Of a stretch of 64,000 nt of DNA, positions 41,387 through 51,485 are shown piece after piece. Source of the DNA: Rathayibacter sp. VKM Ac-2760 (lineage in GTDB: Bacteria > Actinomycetota > Actinomycetes > Actinomycetales > Microbacteriaceae); contig NZ_CP047173.1 in NCBI RefSeq assembly GCF_009834185.1, forward strand, positions 1 through 64,000, in the 5' to 3' direction. Position 1 is the first letter of the stretch, and each line of letters opens with the position of its first letter. The position numbers and the translations under genes are program-made. A model generated the notes under the pieces. That model made no database searches and was not told where the DNA came from. It saw only the letters and a program-made list of their open reading frames with translations.

Positions 41387-43897
41387 ATGACCAAGGGCCG
41401 CCTGCGCGTGCTGCTCGGGGCCGCGCCCGGCGTCGGCAAGACGTACACGATGCTGGAGGAGGGCCGACGGCTCGCCGCCGAGGGTCGCGACGTCGTGGTC
41501 GCCGTCGTCGAGACGCACGGACGCGCCGAGACCGCCGCGATGGTCGCGGGACTCGAGGTGGTGCCGCGGCGCGCGGTCGAGCACCGGGGCGTCCGGCTGG
41601 ACGAGCTGGATCTGGAGGCGGTGCTCGCCCGCCGCCCCGACGTCGCACTGGTCGACGAGCTCGCGCACACCAACGCGCCCGGCTCGCGGCACGAGAAGCG
41701 CTGGGAGGACGTGACGGCGCTCCTCGACGCCGGGATCACGGTGTTCTCCACCGTCAACATCCAGCACATCGAGTCGCTGAACGACGTGGTGCAGGCGATC
41801 ACCGGGGCGCCGCAGCGCGAGACGATCCCGGACGCCGTGCTCCGCGCCGCCGACCAGATCGAGGTCGTCGATCTCGCGCCGCATGCCCTGCGCGACCGCC
41901 TCGCCGACGGCCGGGTCTACCCGCCGGAGCGGATCGATGCGGCGCTCTCCAACTACTTCCGGCTCGGAAACCTCACCGCGCTGCGCGAGCTCGCGCTGCT
42001 CTGGCTGGCGGACGAGGTGGACAGCGCGCTCCGCGACTACCGCGGCGAGCACGGCATCGACAGCACCTGGGCGGCGCGCGAGCGCGTGGTGGTGACGCTC
42101 ACCGGCGGGTCGGAGGGCGAGACCCTGCTGCGGCGCGGGGCGCGGATCGCCGCGCGCGCCTCCGGGGGCGACCTGCTCGCCGTGCACGTGGTGACACCCG
42201 ACGGCCTGCGCACACCGCGGCCGCAGGTGCTCGAGTCGCAGCGGGCGCTCGTCGAGACGCTCGGCGGGAGCTACCACCAGGTGGTCGGCGAGGACGTGCC
42301 GCGCACCCTCGTCGAGTTCGCCCGCTCGGTGAACGCGACGCAGCTGGTGCTGGGCGTGAGCCGCCGCAGCCGGCTGGCCGCGGCGCTGACGCCGGGGATC
42401 GGCGCGACCGTGATCCGCGAGTCCGGCAACATCGACGTGCACATCGTCAACCACGCGGCGGCCGGCCGGGCGGCGGTGCTGCCGCGGCTCGACGGGGCGC
42501 TGACGGTGCGGCGCCGGGTGCTCGGGATGCTGCTCGCGCTGGTCGGCGGGCCGCTGGTGACCTGGCTGCTGTCGAGCCTGCGCAGCGACGAGTCGATCAC
42601 GAGCGACGTGCTCTCGTACCAGCTGCTCGTCGTGCTGGTGGCGCTGGTCGGCGGGCTCTGGCCGGCGCTCTTCGCGGCCGTGCTCTCCGGGCTCACGCTC
42701 GACTACTTCTTCGTCGATCCGCTCTACACGATCACCGTCGACGAGCCGCTGCACGCGCTCGCCCTCGTGCTCTACGTGCTCAACGCGGTGCTGGTGAGCG
42801 CCGTGGTCGATCGCGCGGCCCGGCGCTCGCGGGCGGCGAAGCGCTCGGGGGCGGAGGCGGAGCTGCTCGCGACCATCGCAGGCGGGGTCATCCGCGGGCA
42901 GGGGGCGCTGCAGGCGATCCTCGAGCGCTCGCGCGAGGCGTTCGGCCTGACCGGGGTGCGGCTGGTGCGCGACGGCGCGGTCGTCGCCTCGGACGGCGAG
43001 CCGATCCCGGGCGGCGAGCCCGTACGCATCGCGGTGGGTGCGCACGCGGAGCTGGAGCTGCACGGCCGCGAGCTGGAGGGCAGCGAGCGGCGGCTGCTGC
43101 AGGTGGTCGCCGCGCAGCTCGACTCGGTGCTCGAGAACGCGGCGCTGAGCGAGACGGCGAGCTCGCTGGCCCCGCTGGCCGAGACCGACCGGGTGCGCAG
43201 CGCCCTGCTGTCGGCGGTGAGCCACGACCTCCGGCGCCCGCTGGCGGCCGCGACCGCCGCGGTCTCCGGGCTGCGCTCGCACGACGTGGAGTGGAGCGAC
43301 CGCGACCGGGCGGAGCTGCTCGCGACCGCGGACGAGAGCCTCACCACCCTCGGCGCACTGGTCACCGATCTGCTCGACGTGACGCGGCTCGAGGCGGGGG
43401 CGCTCGCCGTGTCGCTGGCGCCGCTGGACGCGGCCGACGTGGTGCTGCCCGCGCTCGACGAGCTGGGGCTGGGGCCGGCGGAGGTCGACCTCGACCTGGA
43501 CCTGGACGGGCCCGAGCTGCTCGCCGACGGCGTGCTGCTGCAGCGGGTCGTCGTGAACCTGCTGGCGAACGCGGTCCGCTACGCGCCCGAGGGCACCCGC
43601 GTGCGCGTCTCGACCAGCGTCTTCGGGCGGACGGCGCAGATCCGGATCGTCGACCACGGCCCCGGGATCGCGCCCGAGCGCCGGGCCGAGGTCTTCGTGC
43701 CGTTCCAGCGGCTCGGCGACGACGACAACACGACCGGGCTGGGGCTCGGGCTCGCGCTGTCGAAGGGGTTCACGGAGGGGATGGGCGGGACGCTCGAGAC
43801 CGAGGACACCCCGGGCGGCGGGTTGACGATGGTGGTCACGCTGCCGGTCGCGACCGCGTCCACCGCCGAGACCGATGCTTCCGGAGGAGCCGCATGA
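41387..43897 (+). CDS. kdpD: sensor histidine kinase KdpD
   Basis: 836 aa. The N-terminal KdpD domain has Walker A GAAPGVGKTYTM and VDELAHTNAPGSRH. A universal-stress-like domain comes next, followed by four membrane helices (about 375-480). A GAF-like region precedes the HisKA domain with phosphoacceptor His613 (SHDLRRPLAA), and the HATPase has NLLANAVRYAP and GLGLGLALSKG. It senses K+ limitation or turgor and phosphorylates KdpE. It overlaps kdpE by 4 nt. Confidence 0.96.
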   Translation: MTKGRLRVLLGAAPGVGKTYTMLEEGRRLAAEGRDVVVAVVETHGRAETAAMVAGLEVVPRRAVEHRGVRLDELDLEAVLARRPDVALVDELAHTNAPGSRHEKRWEDVTALLDAGITVFSTVNIQHIESLNDVVQAITGAPQRETIPDAVLRAADQIEVVDLAPHALRDRLADGRVYPPERIDAALSNYFRLGNLTALRELALLWLADEVDSALRDYRGEHGIDSTWAARERVVVTLTGGSEGETLLRRGARIAARASGGDLLAVHVVTPDGLRTPRPQVLESQRALVETLGGSYHQVVGEDVPRTLVEFARSVNATQLVLGVSRRSRLAAALTPGIGATVIRESGNIDVHIVNHAAAGRAAVLPRLDGALTVRRRVLGMLLALVGGPLVTWLLSSLRSDESITSDVLSYQLLVVLVALVGGLWPALFAAVLSGLTLDYFFVDPLYTITVDEPLHALALVLYVLNAVLVSAVVDRAARRSRAAKRSGAEAELLATIAGGVIRGQGALQAILERSREAFGLTGVRLVRDGAVVASDGEPIPGGEPVRIAVGAHAELELHGRELEGSERRLLQVVAAQLDSVLENAALSETASSLAPLAETDRVRSALLSAVSHDLRRPLAAATAAVSGLRSHDVEWSDRDRAELLATADESLTTLGALVTDLLDVTRLEAGALAVSLAPLDAADVVLPALDELGLGPAEVDLDLDLDGPELLADGVLLQRVVVNLLANAVRYAPEGTRVRVSTSVFGRTAQIRIVDHGPGIAPERRAEVFVPFQRLGDDDNTTGLGLGLALSKGFTEGMGGTLETEDTPGGGLTMVVTLPVATASTAETDASGGAA

Positions 43898-44586
43898 AGA
43901 TCCTGATCGCCGACGACGACCCGCAGATCCTGCGCGCCCTGCGGATCACGCTGACCGCGCGCGGGTACGACGTGGTCACCGCGGGCGATGGGACCGAGGC
44001 GATCAACCGCGCGATCGACGAGCGGCCCGACCTCTACATGATCGACCTCGGCATGCCGCGAGTGGACGGGGTCGAGGTGATCCACGCCCTGCGCGGCTGG
44101 ACGAGCGCGCCCGTCCTCGTGGTGTCGGGGCGGACGGGATCGGCGGACAAGGTCGGCGCCCTCGACGCCGGCGCGGACGACTACGTGACCAAGCCGTTCT
44201 CGATGGACGAGGTGCTGGCGCGGATCCGGGCGCTGTCGCGGCGCGTGCAGCCCGCGGAGGGCGAGCCGCTGGTGGTCATCGGAGAGGTGACCGTCGACCT
44301 GGCGGCGAAGAGCGCGACGCGCGAGGGCGCCTCGGTGCGGCTGACGCCGACCGAGTGGCAGGTGCTCGAGATCCTGGTGCGCAACGCGGGCAAGCTGGTC
44401 ACCCGGCGCTCGCTGCTCGACGAGATCTGGGGACCGGCGCACGTGACGGACACCGGGTACCTCCGCCTGTACCTGGCGCAGCTGCGGAAGAAGCTCGAGC
44501 CCGACCCCGCGCACCCGCGCTTCCTGCTGACGGAGGCGGGGATGGGCTACCGCTTCGTGCCGGGCGAGGAGGCGCCGGCGCGCTAG
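43894..44586 (+). CDS. kdpE: response regulator KdpE (OmpR family)
   Basis: 230 aa. The receiver domain has phosphoacceptor Asp51 and the acidic pair Asp7-Asp8. The winged-helix output domain (about 130-225) has VRLTPTEWQVLEILVRN and YLRLYLAQLRKKLEPDP. It activates the kdp operon at low K+. ATGA overlap with kdpD. Confidence 0.97.
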   Translation: MKILIADDDPQILRALRITLTARGYDVVTAGDGTEAINRAIDERPDLYMIDLGMPRVDGVEVIHALRGWTSAPVLVVSGRTGSADKVGALDAGADDYVTKPFSMDEVLARIRALSRRVQPAEGEPLVVIGEVTVDLAAKSATREGASVRLTPTEWQVLEILVRNAGKLVTRRSLLDEIWGPAHVTDTGYLRLYLAQLRKKLEPDPAHPRFLLTEAGMGYRFVPGEEAPAR

Positions 44587-44723
44587 GTGGGCTCCGACGC
44601 GGACTCGGTGCGGGGGTGCCGGCAGAACATCAGCTGAGAGGGCACCTCATCGGCGATGGGCGATGAGAGGCCCGCTCGGCTGATGATGCGCTGCGGTCGG
44701 TCGGCTCGACTACTGATGTCGGG

Positions 44724-44763
44724 GGATCTCGATGCGCCCGCTGCGGGGGCTGCTCGGTCGGCG
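44724..44763 (-). repeat. degenerate copy of repeat family A
   Basis: ggatctcgatgcgcccgctg followed by cgggggctgctcggtcggcg matches the reverse orientation of family A with several substitutions. It lies in the kdpE-luxS gap (44587-44831), which otherwise shows only weak inverted repeats such as CATCAGC/GCTGATG and the luxS ribosome site. Confidence 0.65.
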
Positions 44764-44831
44764 TGCGGGGGCTCGCGGTCCTGCCCGGGCGCGGGGGGAG
44801 AATGGGGGGACCCCAGGACAAGGAGACCACC

Positions 44832-45299
44832 GTGGATCAGCCGCGCATGAACGTCGAGTCGTTCAACCTCGATCACCGCACCGTCGCCGCGCCCTACGTG
44901 CGCCTGGCCGATGCGAAGACGCTCCCGGCCGGAGACCACCTCGTCAAGTACGACGTGCGCTTCACCCAGCCCAACCACGGGCACCTCGAGATGCCGACCG
45001 TGCACTCGCTCGAGCACCTGTTCGCCGAGAAGTCGCGCAACCACTCCGACCGGGTCGTCGACTTCTCGCCGATGGGCTGCCAGACCGGCTTCTACCTGAT
45101 CCTGCAGGGCGAGCCCGAGCTCGCCGAGGTGCTCGACCTGGTCGAGTCCGCCCTCCGCGACATCACCGAGGCGACCGAGGTCCCCGCGGCGAACGAGACG
45201 CAGTGCGGCTGGGGAGCGAACCACTCGCTCGAGGGCGCTCAGGACGCGGCGCGCACGTTCCTCGCGCAGCGCGACCAGTGGGAGCAGGTCACCGCGTGA
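44832..45299 (+). CDS. luxS: S-ribosylhomocysteine lyase LuxS
   Basis: 155 aa. It splits S-ribosylhomocysteine into homocysteine and DPD, the precursor of autoinducer-2. Metal ligands His58 and His62 are in HSLEHLFAEK, with Cys125 in TQCGWG; catalytic Cys83 is in MGCQTGFY. GTG start with AAGGAG 8 nt upstream; upstream in-frame sequence is GC-rich and not conserved. It overlaps mtnN by 4 nt, so both steps of S-adenosylhomocysteine recycling are made together. Confidence 0.96.
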   Translation: MDQPRMNVESFNLDHRTVAAPYVRLADAKTLPAGDHLVKYDVRFTQPNHGHLEMPTVHSLEHLFAEKSRNHSDRVVDFSPMGCQTGFYLILQGEPELAEVLDLVESALRDITEATEVPAANETQCGWGANHSLEGAQDAARTFLAQRDQWEQVTA

Positions 45300-45997
45300 G
45301 CGCGGTCGAGGCGATCGTCCTCGTCGCGATGGACGAGGAGGCCGAGCCGTTCCTCGCGGCGGCGGGCGGCGCTCCGGAGCCGGTCGCGGTGGGCAACGCG
45401 CTGCAGTGGTCGCTCGAGTTCGGCGGCCACCCGGTGCTGCTCGTGCGCACCGGCGTCGGACTCGTGAACGCGGCCGGCGGGCTGACGGCGGCGATCCTCC
45501 GCGTCGGCGGTGCGCCGCTCGTGATCAGCGCCGGGTCGGCGGGCGGACTCGGAGCCGAGGTGCGCGTCGGCGACGTCGTCGTCGGCGACGAGTACGTCCA
45601 GACCGACGCGGACGCGCAGGCGTTCGGCTACGCGATGGGGCAGGTGCCGGGGATGCCGGCGCGCTACTCGGGGCACGGGCCGGCGCTCGCCGCGGAGCTC
45701 ACGGCGTCGCTGCCGGACGGCGGCGGGATCACGGTGCGGCGCGGGCTGATCGTCTCCGGGGACGTCTTCGTGTCCGGTGACCACGTCGCGCGGGTGCGCG
45801 GCCTCTACGACGGGGCGCTGGCGACCGACATGGAGTCGGTGTCGCTCGCGCAGACCGCCTTCGTGCACGGGCTGCCGTTCGTCTCGGTGCGCGGCATCTC
45901 GGATCTCTGCGAGCCCGGGTCGTTCGAGGCGCACGTGGACGACGCGGCCGACCGCTCTGCCGCGGTGGTGCGGGCGCTGCTCGACGCTGTGGGGTGA
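45296..45997 (+). CDS. mtnN: 5'-methylthioadenosine/S-adenosylhomocysteine nucleosidase
   Basis: 233 aa nucleosidase (Pfs) that removes adenine from S-adenosylhomocysteine, giving the LuxS substrate, and from methylthioadenosine. Fold motifs are VLLVRTGVGLVNAAGG, ISAGSAGGL, and the substrate-binding DMESVSLAQTAF, followed by VSVRGISDLC, whose Asp acts in catalysis. GTGA overlap with luxS. Confidence 0.92.
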   Translation: MSAVEAIVLVAMDEEAEPFLAAAGGAPEPVAVGNALQWSLEFGGHPVLLVRTGVGLVNAAGGLTAAILRVGGAPLVISAGSAGGLGAEVRVGDVVVGDEYVQTDADAQAFGYAMGQVPGMPARYSGHGPALAAELTASLPDGGGITVRRGLIVSGDVFVSGDHVARVRGLYDGALATDMESVSLAQTAFVHGLPFVSVRGISDLCEPGSFEAHVDDAADRSAAVVRALLDAVG

Positions 45998-46308
45998 TCC
46001 GCGGCGCGGGGTGGTCTGCGGAGCCGGGGTGCTGGGGAGGGTGGGTCTCGATACGCCCCTTCGGGGCTACTCGACCAGCAAGATTCCGATACGCCCCTGC
46101 GGGGCTACTCGACCAGCAAGATTCCGATACGCCCCTGCGGGGCTACTCGACCAGCAAGATTCCGACACGTCCCTGCGGGGCTGCTCGACCAGCAAGGGGG
46201 CAGACAGGATCTCGATTCTTTTCGACGGGGATGTCGATATCGGTGGGCGCCGTTCGACGCGATAGTAGGAGGGCGCAGACAGCGCCCGCGACTCTCGAGG
46301 AGAACACC
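45998..46308. repeat. intergenic repeat block, four tandem family A copies (46043-46195)
   Basis: Gene-free. Four reverse-oriented family A units lie head to tail: 46043-46081, 46082-46119, 46120-46157 and 46158-46195. Units 2 and 3 are identical 38-mers starting gattccgatacgcccctgcg; unit 4 has three changes. Each can fold via GCCCC/GGGGC. The GAGGAGA ribosome site of the next gene lies near 46297. This is the densest copy cluster in the window. Confidence 0.88.
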
Positions 46309-46749
46309 GTGAAGTACATGCTGATCATGCGCGCGACCGATGCTGCCAAGGCCGCGTACGAGGCGATCCCGTTCGACGAGATCATCACCCGGATGGGGCA
46401 GTACAACGAGGCGATGATCACCGCGGGCGTGCTGCTCGCAGGCGAGGGCCTCTCCGACGACGTCGCGACCAGCGGGTTCGTCGTCGACTTCTCCTCCGAG
46501 CCGGCCGCGATCACCGACGGCCCCTACGGCGAGACGCACGAGCTGTTCAACGGCTTCTGGATCATCCAGGTCTCCTCGAAGGAGGAGGCGAAGGAGTGGG
46601 CGCTGCGCTGCCCGCTCGTCCCCGGCAACAAGCTCGAGGTGCGCCGCGTGACCGACGAGAGCGACTTCGCGGACTTCGCCGACAACGAGTACCTCCAGAA
46701 GGAGGCCGGCTGGCGCGAGGACGAGAAGGCCCGCGCCGAGAAGGGCTGA
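46309..46749 (+). CDS. YciI-like (DGPF domain) protein
   Basis: 146 aa. The start is KYMLIMRATDAAKAAYE, followed by ITDGPYGETHELFNGFWIIQV and CPLVPGNKLEVRRV. This is the YCII/DGPF family, whose partners of ECF42 sigma factors are encoded just upstream of them, as here (1-nt gap). Its biochemical function is not known. GTG start with GAGGAG. Confidence 0.9.
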   Translation: MKYMLIMRATDAAKAAYEAIPFDEIITRMGQYNEAMITAGVLLAGEGLSDDVATSGFVVDFSSEPAAITDGPYGETHELFNGFWIIQVSSKEEAKEWALRCPLVPGNKLEVRRVTDESDFADFADNEYLQKEAGWREDEKARAEKG

Positions 46750-46750
46750 C

Positions 46751-47995
46751 ATGACGCCGCCGGCTCCCGGGGAGGAGACCAGGGCGGGGGTCGACGCGGT
46801 CTGGCGGATCGAGAGCGCGCGCATCGTCGCGACGCTCGCGCGGGTCACCGGCGACGTCGGCCTCGCCGAGGATCTGGCGCAGGAGGCGCTCGTCGAGGCG
46901 CTCGAGCAGTGGCCGGTGACGGGGATCCCGCGCAACGCCGGCGCCTGGCTGACGGCCGTGGCGAAGCGCCGCGCGATCGACGGCTGGCGGCGCCGCACGG
47001 CGCTCGACGAGCGCTACCGCCTGCTCGCGCGCACCCTGGAGGAGACCGTCGAGGACGAGTGGCGGCCGATCGAGGACGACGTTCTCCGGCTGGTCTTCAC
47101 GGCCTGTCACCCCGTGCTCTCGCGGGAGGCGAGCATCGCGCTGACCCTCCGGCTCGTCGGCGGGCTCGGGACGGAGGCGATCGCGCGGCTGTTCCTGGTG
47201 CCGGTTGCGACCGTGCAGCAGCGCATCGTCCGGGCGAAGAAGTCGCTCGCCGCGTCGGGTGTGCCGTTCGAGGTCCCGGAGCCGACGGAGTGGAAGGCGC
47301 GGCTCGACGCGGTGCTCGGGGTGGTCTACCTGATCTTCACCGAGGGCTACTCCGCGACCTCGGGCGACCGCTGGCTGCGCGCGGAGGTGGCGGGGGAGGC
47401 GCTGCGGCTCGGCCGGGTGCTCGCCGCGCAGCTCCCGCGCGAGCCCGAGGTGCTGGGGCTGCTCGCGCTGATGGAGCTGCAGGCGTCGCGATTCGCGGCG
47501 CGGACGGCGCCCGATGGCGCTCCGGTGCTGCTCGAGGACCAGGACCGCACCCGCTGGGACCGCGGCCAGATCGAGCGCGGTCGCGAGGCGCTCCGGCGCG
47601 CCGACCGGGTCGGCAGGGGGCGCGGCGCCTACGGACTCCAGGCCGCGATCGCCGAGTGCCACGCGGTCGCACCGAGCGTGGCGGCGACGGACTGGGAGCG
47701 CATCGTGCTGCTCTACGAGATCCTCGGGCGGGTCTCGCCGAGCCCGGTGGTCGAGCTCAACCGCGCCGTGGCGGTGTCGATGGCGACGGGGCCGGCCTCC
47801 GCACTGCTGGTCGTCGACCGGCTCGCGACCGAGGGCCTGCTGCGCGGCTCGCACCTGCTGCCGAGCGTGCGCGGCGAGCTGCTCGCGCGCCTCGGCCGGC
47901 GGGAGGAGGCGCGCGCCGAGTTCGCGACGGCCGCCGCGCTGGCCGGCAACGAGCGCACCCGCGCGCTGCTGCTGGCGCGTTCCGCGTCGCTCTGA
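46751..47995 (+). CDS. ECF42-type RNA polymerase sigma factor with TPR-like C-terminal extension
   Basis: 414 aa. The sigma region 2 (about residues 15-85, LAEDLAQEALVEALEQWP) and region 4 (about 115-170, LGTEAIARLFLVPVATVQQRIVRAKK) are followed by a long helical extension of about 230 residues with TPR character. This extension and the upstream DGPF gene are diagnostic of ECF group 42, which has no anti-sigma factor. It is thought to be controlled through the extension or the DGPF partner. Confidence 0.9.
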   Translation: MTPPAPGEETRAGVDAVWRIESARIVATLARVTGDVGLAEDLAQEALVEALEQWPVTGIPRNAGAWLTAVAKRRAIDGWRRRTALDERYRLLARTLEETVEDEWRPIEDDVLRLVFTACHPVLSREASIALTLRLVGGLGTEAIARLFLVPVATVQQRIVRAKKSLAASGVPFEVPEPTEWKARLDAVLGVVYLIFTEGYSATSGDRWLRAEVAGEALRLGRVLAAQLPREPEVLGLLALMELQASRFAARTAPDGAPVLLEDQDRTRWDRGQIERGREALRRADRVGRGRGAYGLQAAIAECHAVAPSVAATDWERIVLLYEILGRVSPSPVVELNRAVAVSMATGPASALLVVDRLATEGLLRGSHLLPSVRGELLARLGRREEARAEFATAAALAGNERTRALLLARSASL

Positions 47996-48010
47996 CGCCT
48001 CGCGCCGGGG

Positions 48011-49681
<1,671 letters not shown>

Positions 49682-49755
49682 CGGTCCAGCGTAGGCGGCG
49701 AGGCGGCCCGCACCTGGCTAGAGGGCCTGGTAGCACGTCCGTCTAGGATGGCCGG

Positions 49756-50298
49756 ATGAGCGAGACGACGGTCCGGGGTGGCGCCGGCTACTGGTATCCG
49801 GACGAGTCCTCCACGCGTCGCGCCGTCGAGGTGCTGAGCGCTATGCGCGGCTATCGCGTCTCCGAGGTGGCGATGCGCCGGCGCACCCGCGAGAAGATGG
49901 CGATGGGCGAGACCGACCTGATCGCGATCCAGTTCCTGCTGCGCCGCCAGCGCGAGGCCGGGCTGGTCAGCGCGAAGGACCTCGCCGCGCACCTCTCCAT
50001 CTCGTCCGCGTCGACGACCGTGCTGATCGACCGGCTGGTCCGCAGCGGGCACCTGGTGCGGAAGCCGCACCCGACCGACCGCCGCGGCATCGTGGTGGAG
50101 GCGACGGTCGACAGCGACCAGGAGGTCCGCGAGACGCTGCAGCAGATGCATCGCCGGATGCTCGAGATCGCCGAGGACCTCGACGCGGGCGAGGCCGAGG
50201 TGGTCGTCAACTTCCTCCGCCGGATGGGGGCCGCGGTCGACGAGATCGACGCGGAGATCGACGCCGAGACCGATCCCGGCGAGGACGCCGAGAATTAG
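49756..50298 (+). CDS. MarR-family transcriptional regulator
   Basis: 180 aa. The winged helix-turn-helix (about residues 50-120) has LVSAKDLAAHLSISSASTTVLIDRLVRSGHLVRKPHPTDRR-type sequence (wing PTDRRGIVVE), with dimerisation helices on both sides and an acidic tail. TCTAG/CTAGA motifs lie on both sides: CTAGA at 49718-49722 and TCTAG at 49742-49746 upstream, and a compact palindrome at its stop (50299-50311). Likely controls itself and the DUF7882-like gene. Confidence 0.88.
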   Translation: MSETTVRGGAGYWYPDESSTRRAVEVLSAMRGYRVSEVAMRRRTREKMAMGETDLIAIQFLLRRQREAGLVSAKDLAAHLSISSASTTVLIDRLVRSGHLVRKPHPTDRRGIVVEATVDSDQEVRETLQQMHRRMLEIAEDLDAGEAEVVVNFLRRMGAAVDEIDAEIDAETDPGEDAEN

Positions 50299-50311
50299 CT
50301 AGACCTTCTAG
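50299..50311. promoter_or_regulatory. candidate MarR operator
   Basis: CTAGACCTTCTAG is a perfect 5-bp inverted repeat with a 3-nt spacer, beginning at the MarR stop codon and 32 nt before the next start. Another ctag core follows at about 50323. The same half-sites occur upstream of the MarR gene. Confidence 0.5.
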
Positions 50312-50342
50312 TAAAGAGTCGGACTAGAGATAGGCTGGCGGC

Positions 50343-50645
50343 ATGGGTCAATTCCTCTACGGCACCCCGCCGGCTGTGATCGAGATCGAGGACAGGACCC
50401 TCGCGCACCTGCAGATCGTCGTGTACGCGAAGTTCCGGCGCGACGAGCGCTTCAGTCTCACCCTCGACTCGATGCCGGAGGGGGCGCGCGGTCGCCACTC
50501 GTTCTGGATGAATCCGAACATCGCGCTGCAGTTCCACTTCGCCGGCAGCCGCCAGCCCACCATCAATCCCGCCTGGGTCGAGGTGCTGATGGATGCGGCG
50601 AACGGCGGCGGCGGGCTGCGCCTGCTGTCCGAGCCGCACGGCTGA
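50343..50645 (+). CDS. small DUF7882-like protein of Microbacteriaceae
   Basis: 100 aa. MGQFLYG, then DRTLAHLQIVVYAKFRRDE and a C-terminal INPAWVEVLMDAANG. These small proteins are common in Microbacteriaceae and are often mislabelled as ATP-dependent DNA ligase, though they have no ligase motif. Function unknown. It lies 44 nt after a MarR gene with an operator-like palindrome between. Confidence 0.75.
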   Translation: MGQFLYGTPPAVIEIEDRTLAHLQIVVYAKFRRDERFSLTLDSMPEGARGRHSFWMNPNIALQFHFAGSRQPTINPAWVEVLMDAANGGGGLRLLSEPHG

Positions 50646-50747
50646 GTCGGACCCGCGGCGCGATCCGCGCCGTCGGTCGGCTCGCCTCCCGCCGGTCTTC
50701 TAGGGTGGGAGCGTGCGCCCGGGGGAGGGCGCGTCGAGGGGGAGCAC

Positions 50748-51215
50748 ATGCGGGCACGAGTACTCGGAGGCGTGCTGGTCGCGCTCACGCTGCCGGTGAT
50801 GCTCGCGGGGTGCGCGGCGCCGGCCCCGGCACCCACCGTCACGGTCTTCGCCACCGCGACGCCGACTCCCGATCCGACCGTCACGGCCGCGCTCCCGCAG
50901 TCGACCGCCACGGTCTTCGTGCCGGTGCCGGAGGCGACCGTCACCTTCACCCCGAACGACGTCCCCGTGATCCCCGAGACGGCCTTCGCCGTCGACAACG
51001 GCGCGATCCCGGGAGCGGTCGGCGAGCCGACCCGCGACGGTGCGGGAGACATCGTGACCTACACCGTCGTCTCGGGAGACACGTTCTTCGACATCGCCCA
51101 GCGCTTCGGCATCCCGGTGCAGCAGCTGCTGCGGATGAACCCGGGGGTCGCGGGAGCGGGCGAGGCGGTCTACATCGGCAATGTGATCAACCTCGACGCG
51201 AACTCCCTGGGCTGA
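50748..51215 (+). CDS. LysM-domain lipoprotein
   Basis: 155 aa. The signal peptide ends in the lipobox MLAGC (Cys22). A Thr/Pro-rich spacer follows, and one LysM domain (about 104-150: TYTVVSGDTFFDIAQRFGIPVQQLLRMN) binds peptidoglycan. No catalytic domain. It is probably a wall-associated structural or anchoring protein. It ends beside the 27-bp tandem repeat at 51224. Confidence 0.88.
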   Translation: MRARVLGGVLVALTLPVMLAGCAAPAPAPTVTVFATATPTPDPTVTAALPQSTATVFVPVPEATVTFTPNDVPVIPETAFAVDNGAIPGAVGEPTRDGAGDIVTYTVVSGDTFFDIAQRFGIPVQQLLRMNPGVAGAGEAVYIGNVINLDANSLG

Positions 51216-51223
51216 GCCGCTGC

Positions 51224-51291
51224 TCCGCCTCCGGCAGAGGTGCTGCCTAGTCCGCCTTCGGCAGAGGTGCTGCCTAGTCCGCCTTCGGCAG
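51224..51291. repeat. 27-bp tandem repeat overlapping a gene stop codon
   Basis: Units 51224-51250 and 51251-51277 differ at one base (start tccgcc, end gctgcctag). A third partial unit of 14 nt (51278-51291) is the coding end of the minus-strand gene 51274-51444. The array therefore repeats the last codons and stop of that gene. Confidence 0.85.
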
Positions 51292-51444
51292 GACGTGGAA
51301 CGCGAGCGCGAGCGAGGCCGAGATCATCAGGATCCCGCCGAAGAAGAGGAAGCCGGCGAGGTCGGGCAGCAGGAAGGAGTTGCCGAGGACGAGGATCCCG
51401 CCGAGGAAGAGCACGAAAGAGAGGATGACGCCCAGACCAGTCAT
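51274..51444 (-). CDS. small two-helix membrane protein
   Basis: 56 aa with helices at about residues 5-24 and 29-50 (LGVILSFVLFLGGILVLGNSF and FFGGILMISASLALAFHVL). It ends LPKAD. It begins MTGLGVIL. No family with a known function is recognised. Its 3' end is copied in the adjacent tandem repeat. Confidence 0.7.
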   Translation of the reverse strand: MTGLGVILSFVLFLGGILVLGNSFLLPDLAGFLFFGGILMISASLALAFHVLPKAD

Positions 51445-51485
51445 GCCCTCATCGTAGGGCCCGCGACCGGGCGGGCGCGCACGGC

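Noticed and set aside
46043..46195. Possible CRISPR array
   Set aside because: The 38-bp units are directly adjacent with no unique spacers, and no cas gene is present. The units match the dispersed repeat family A.
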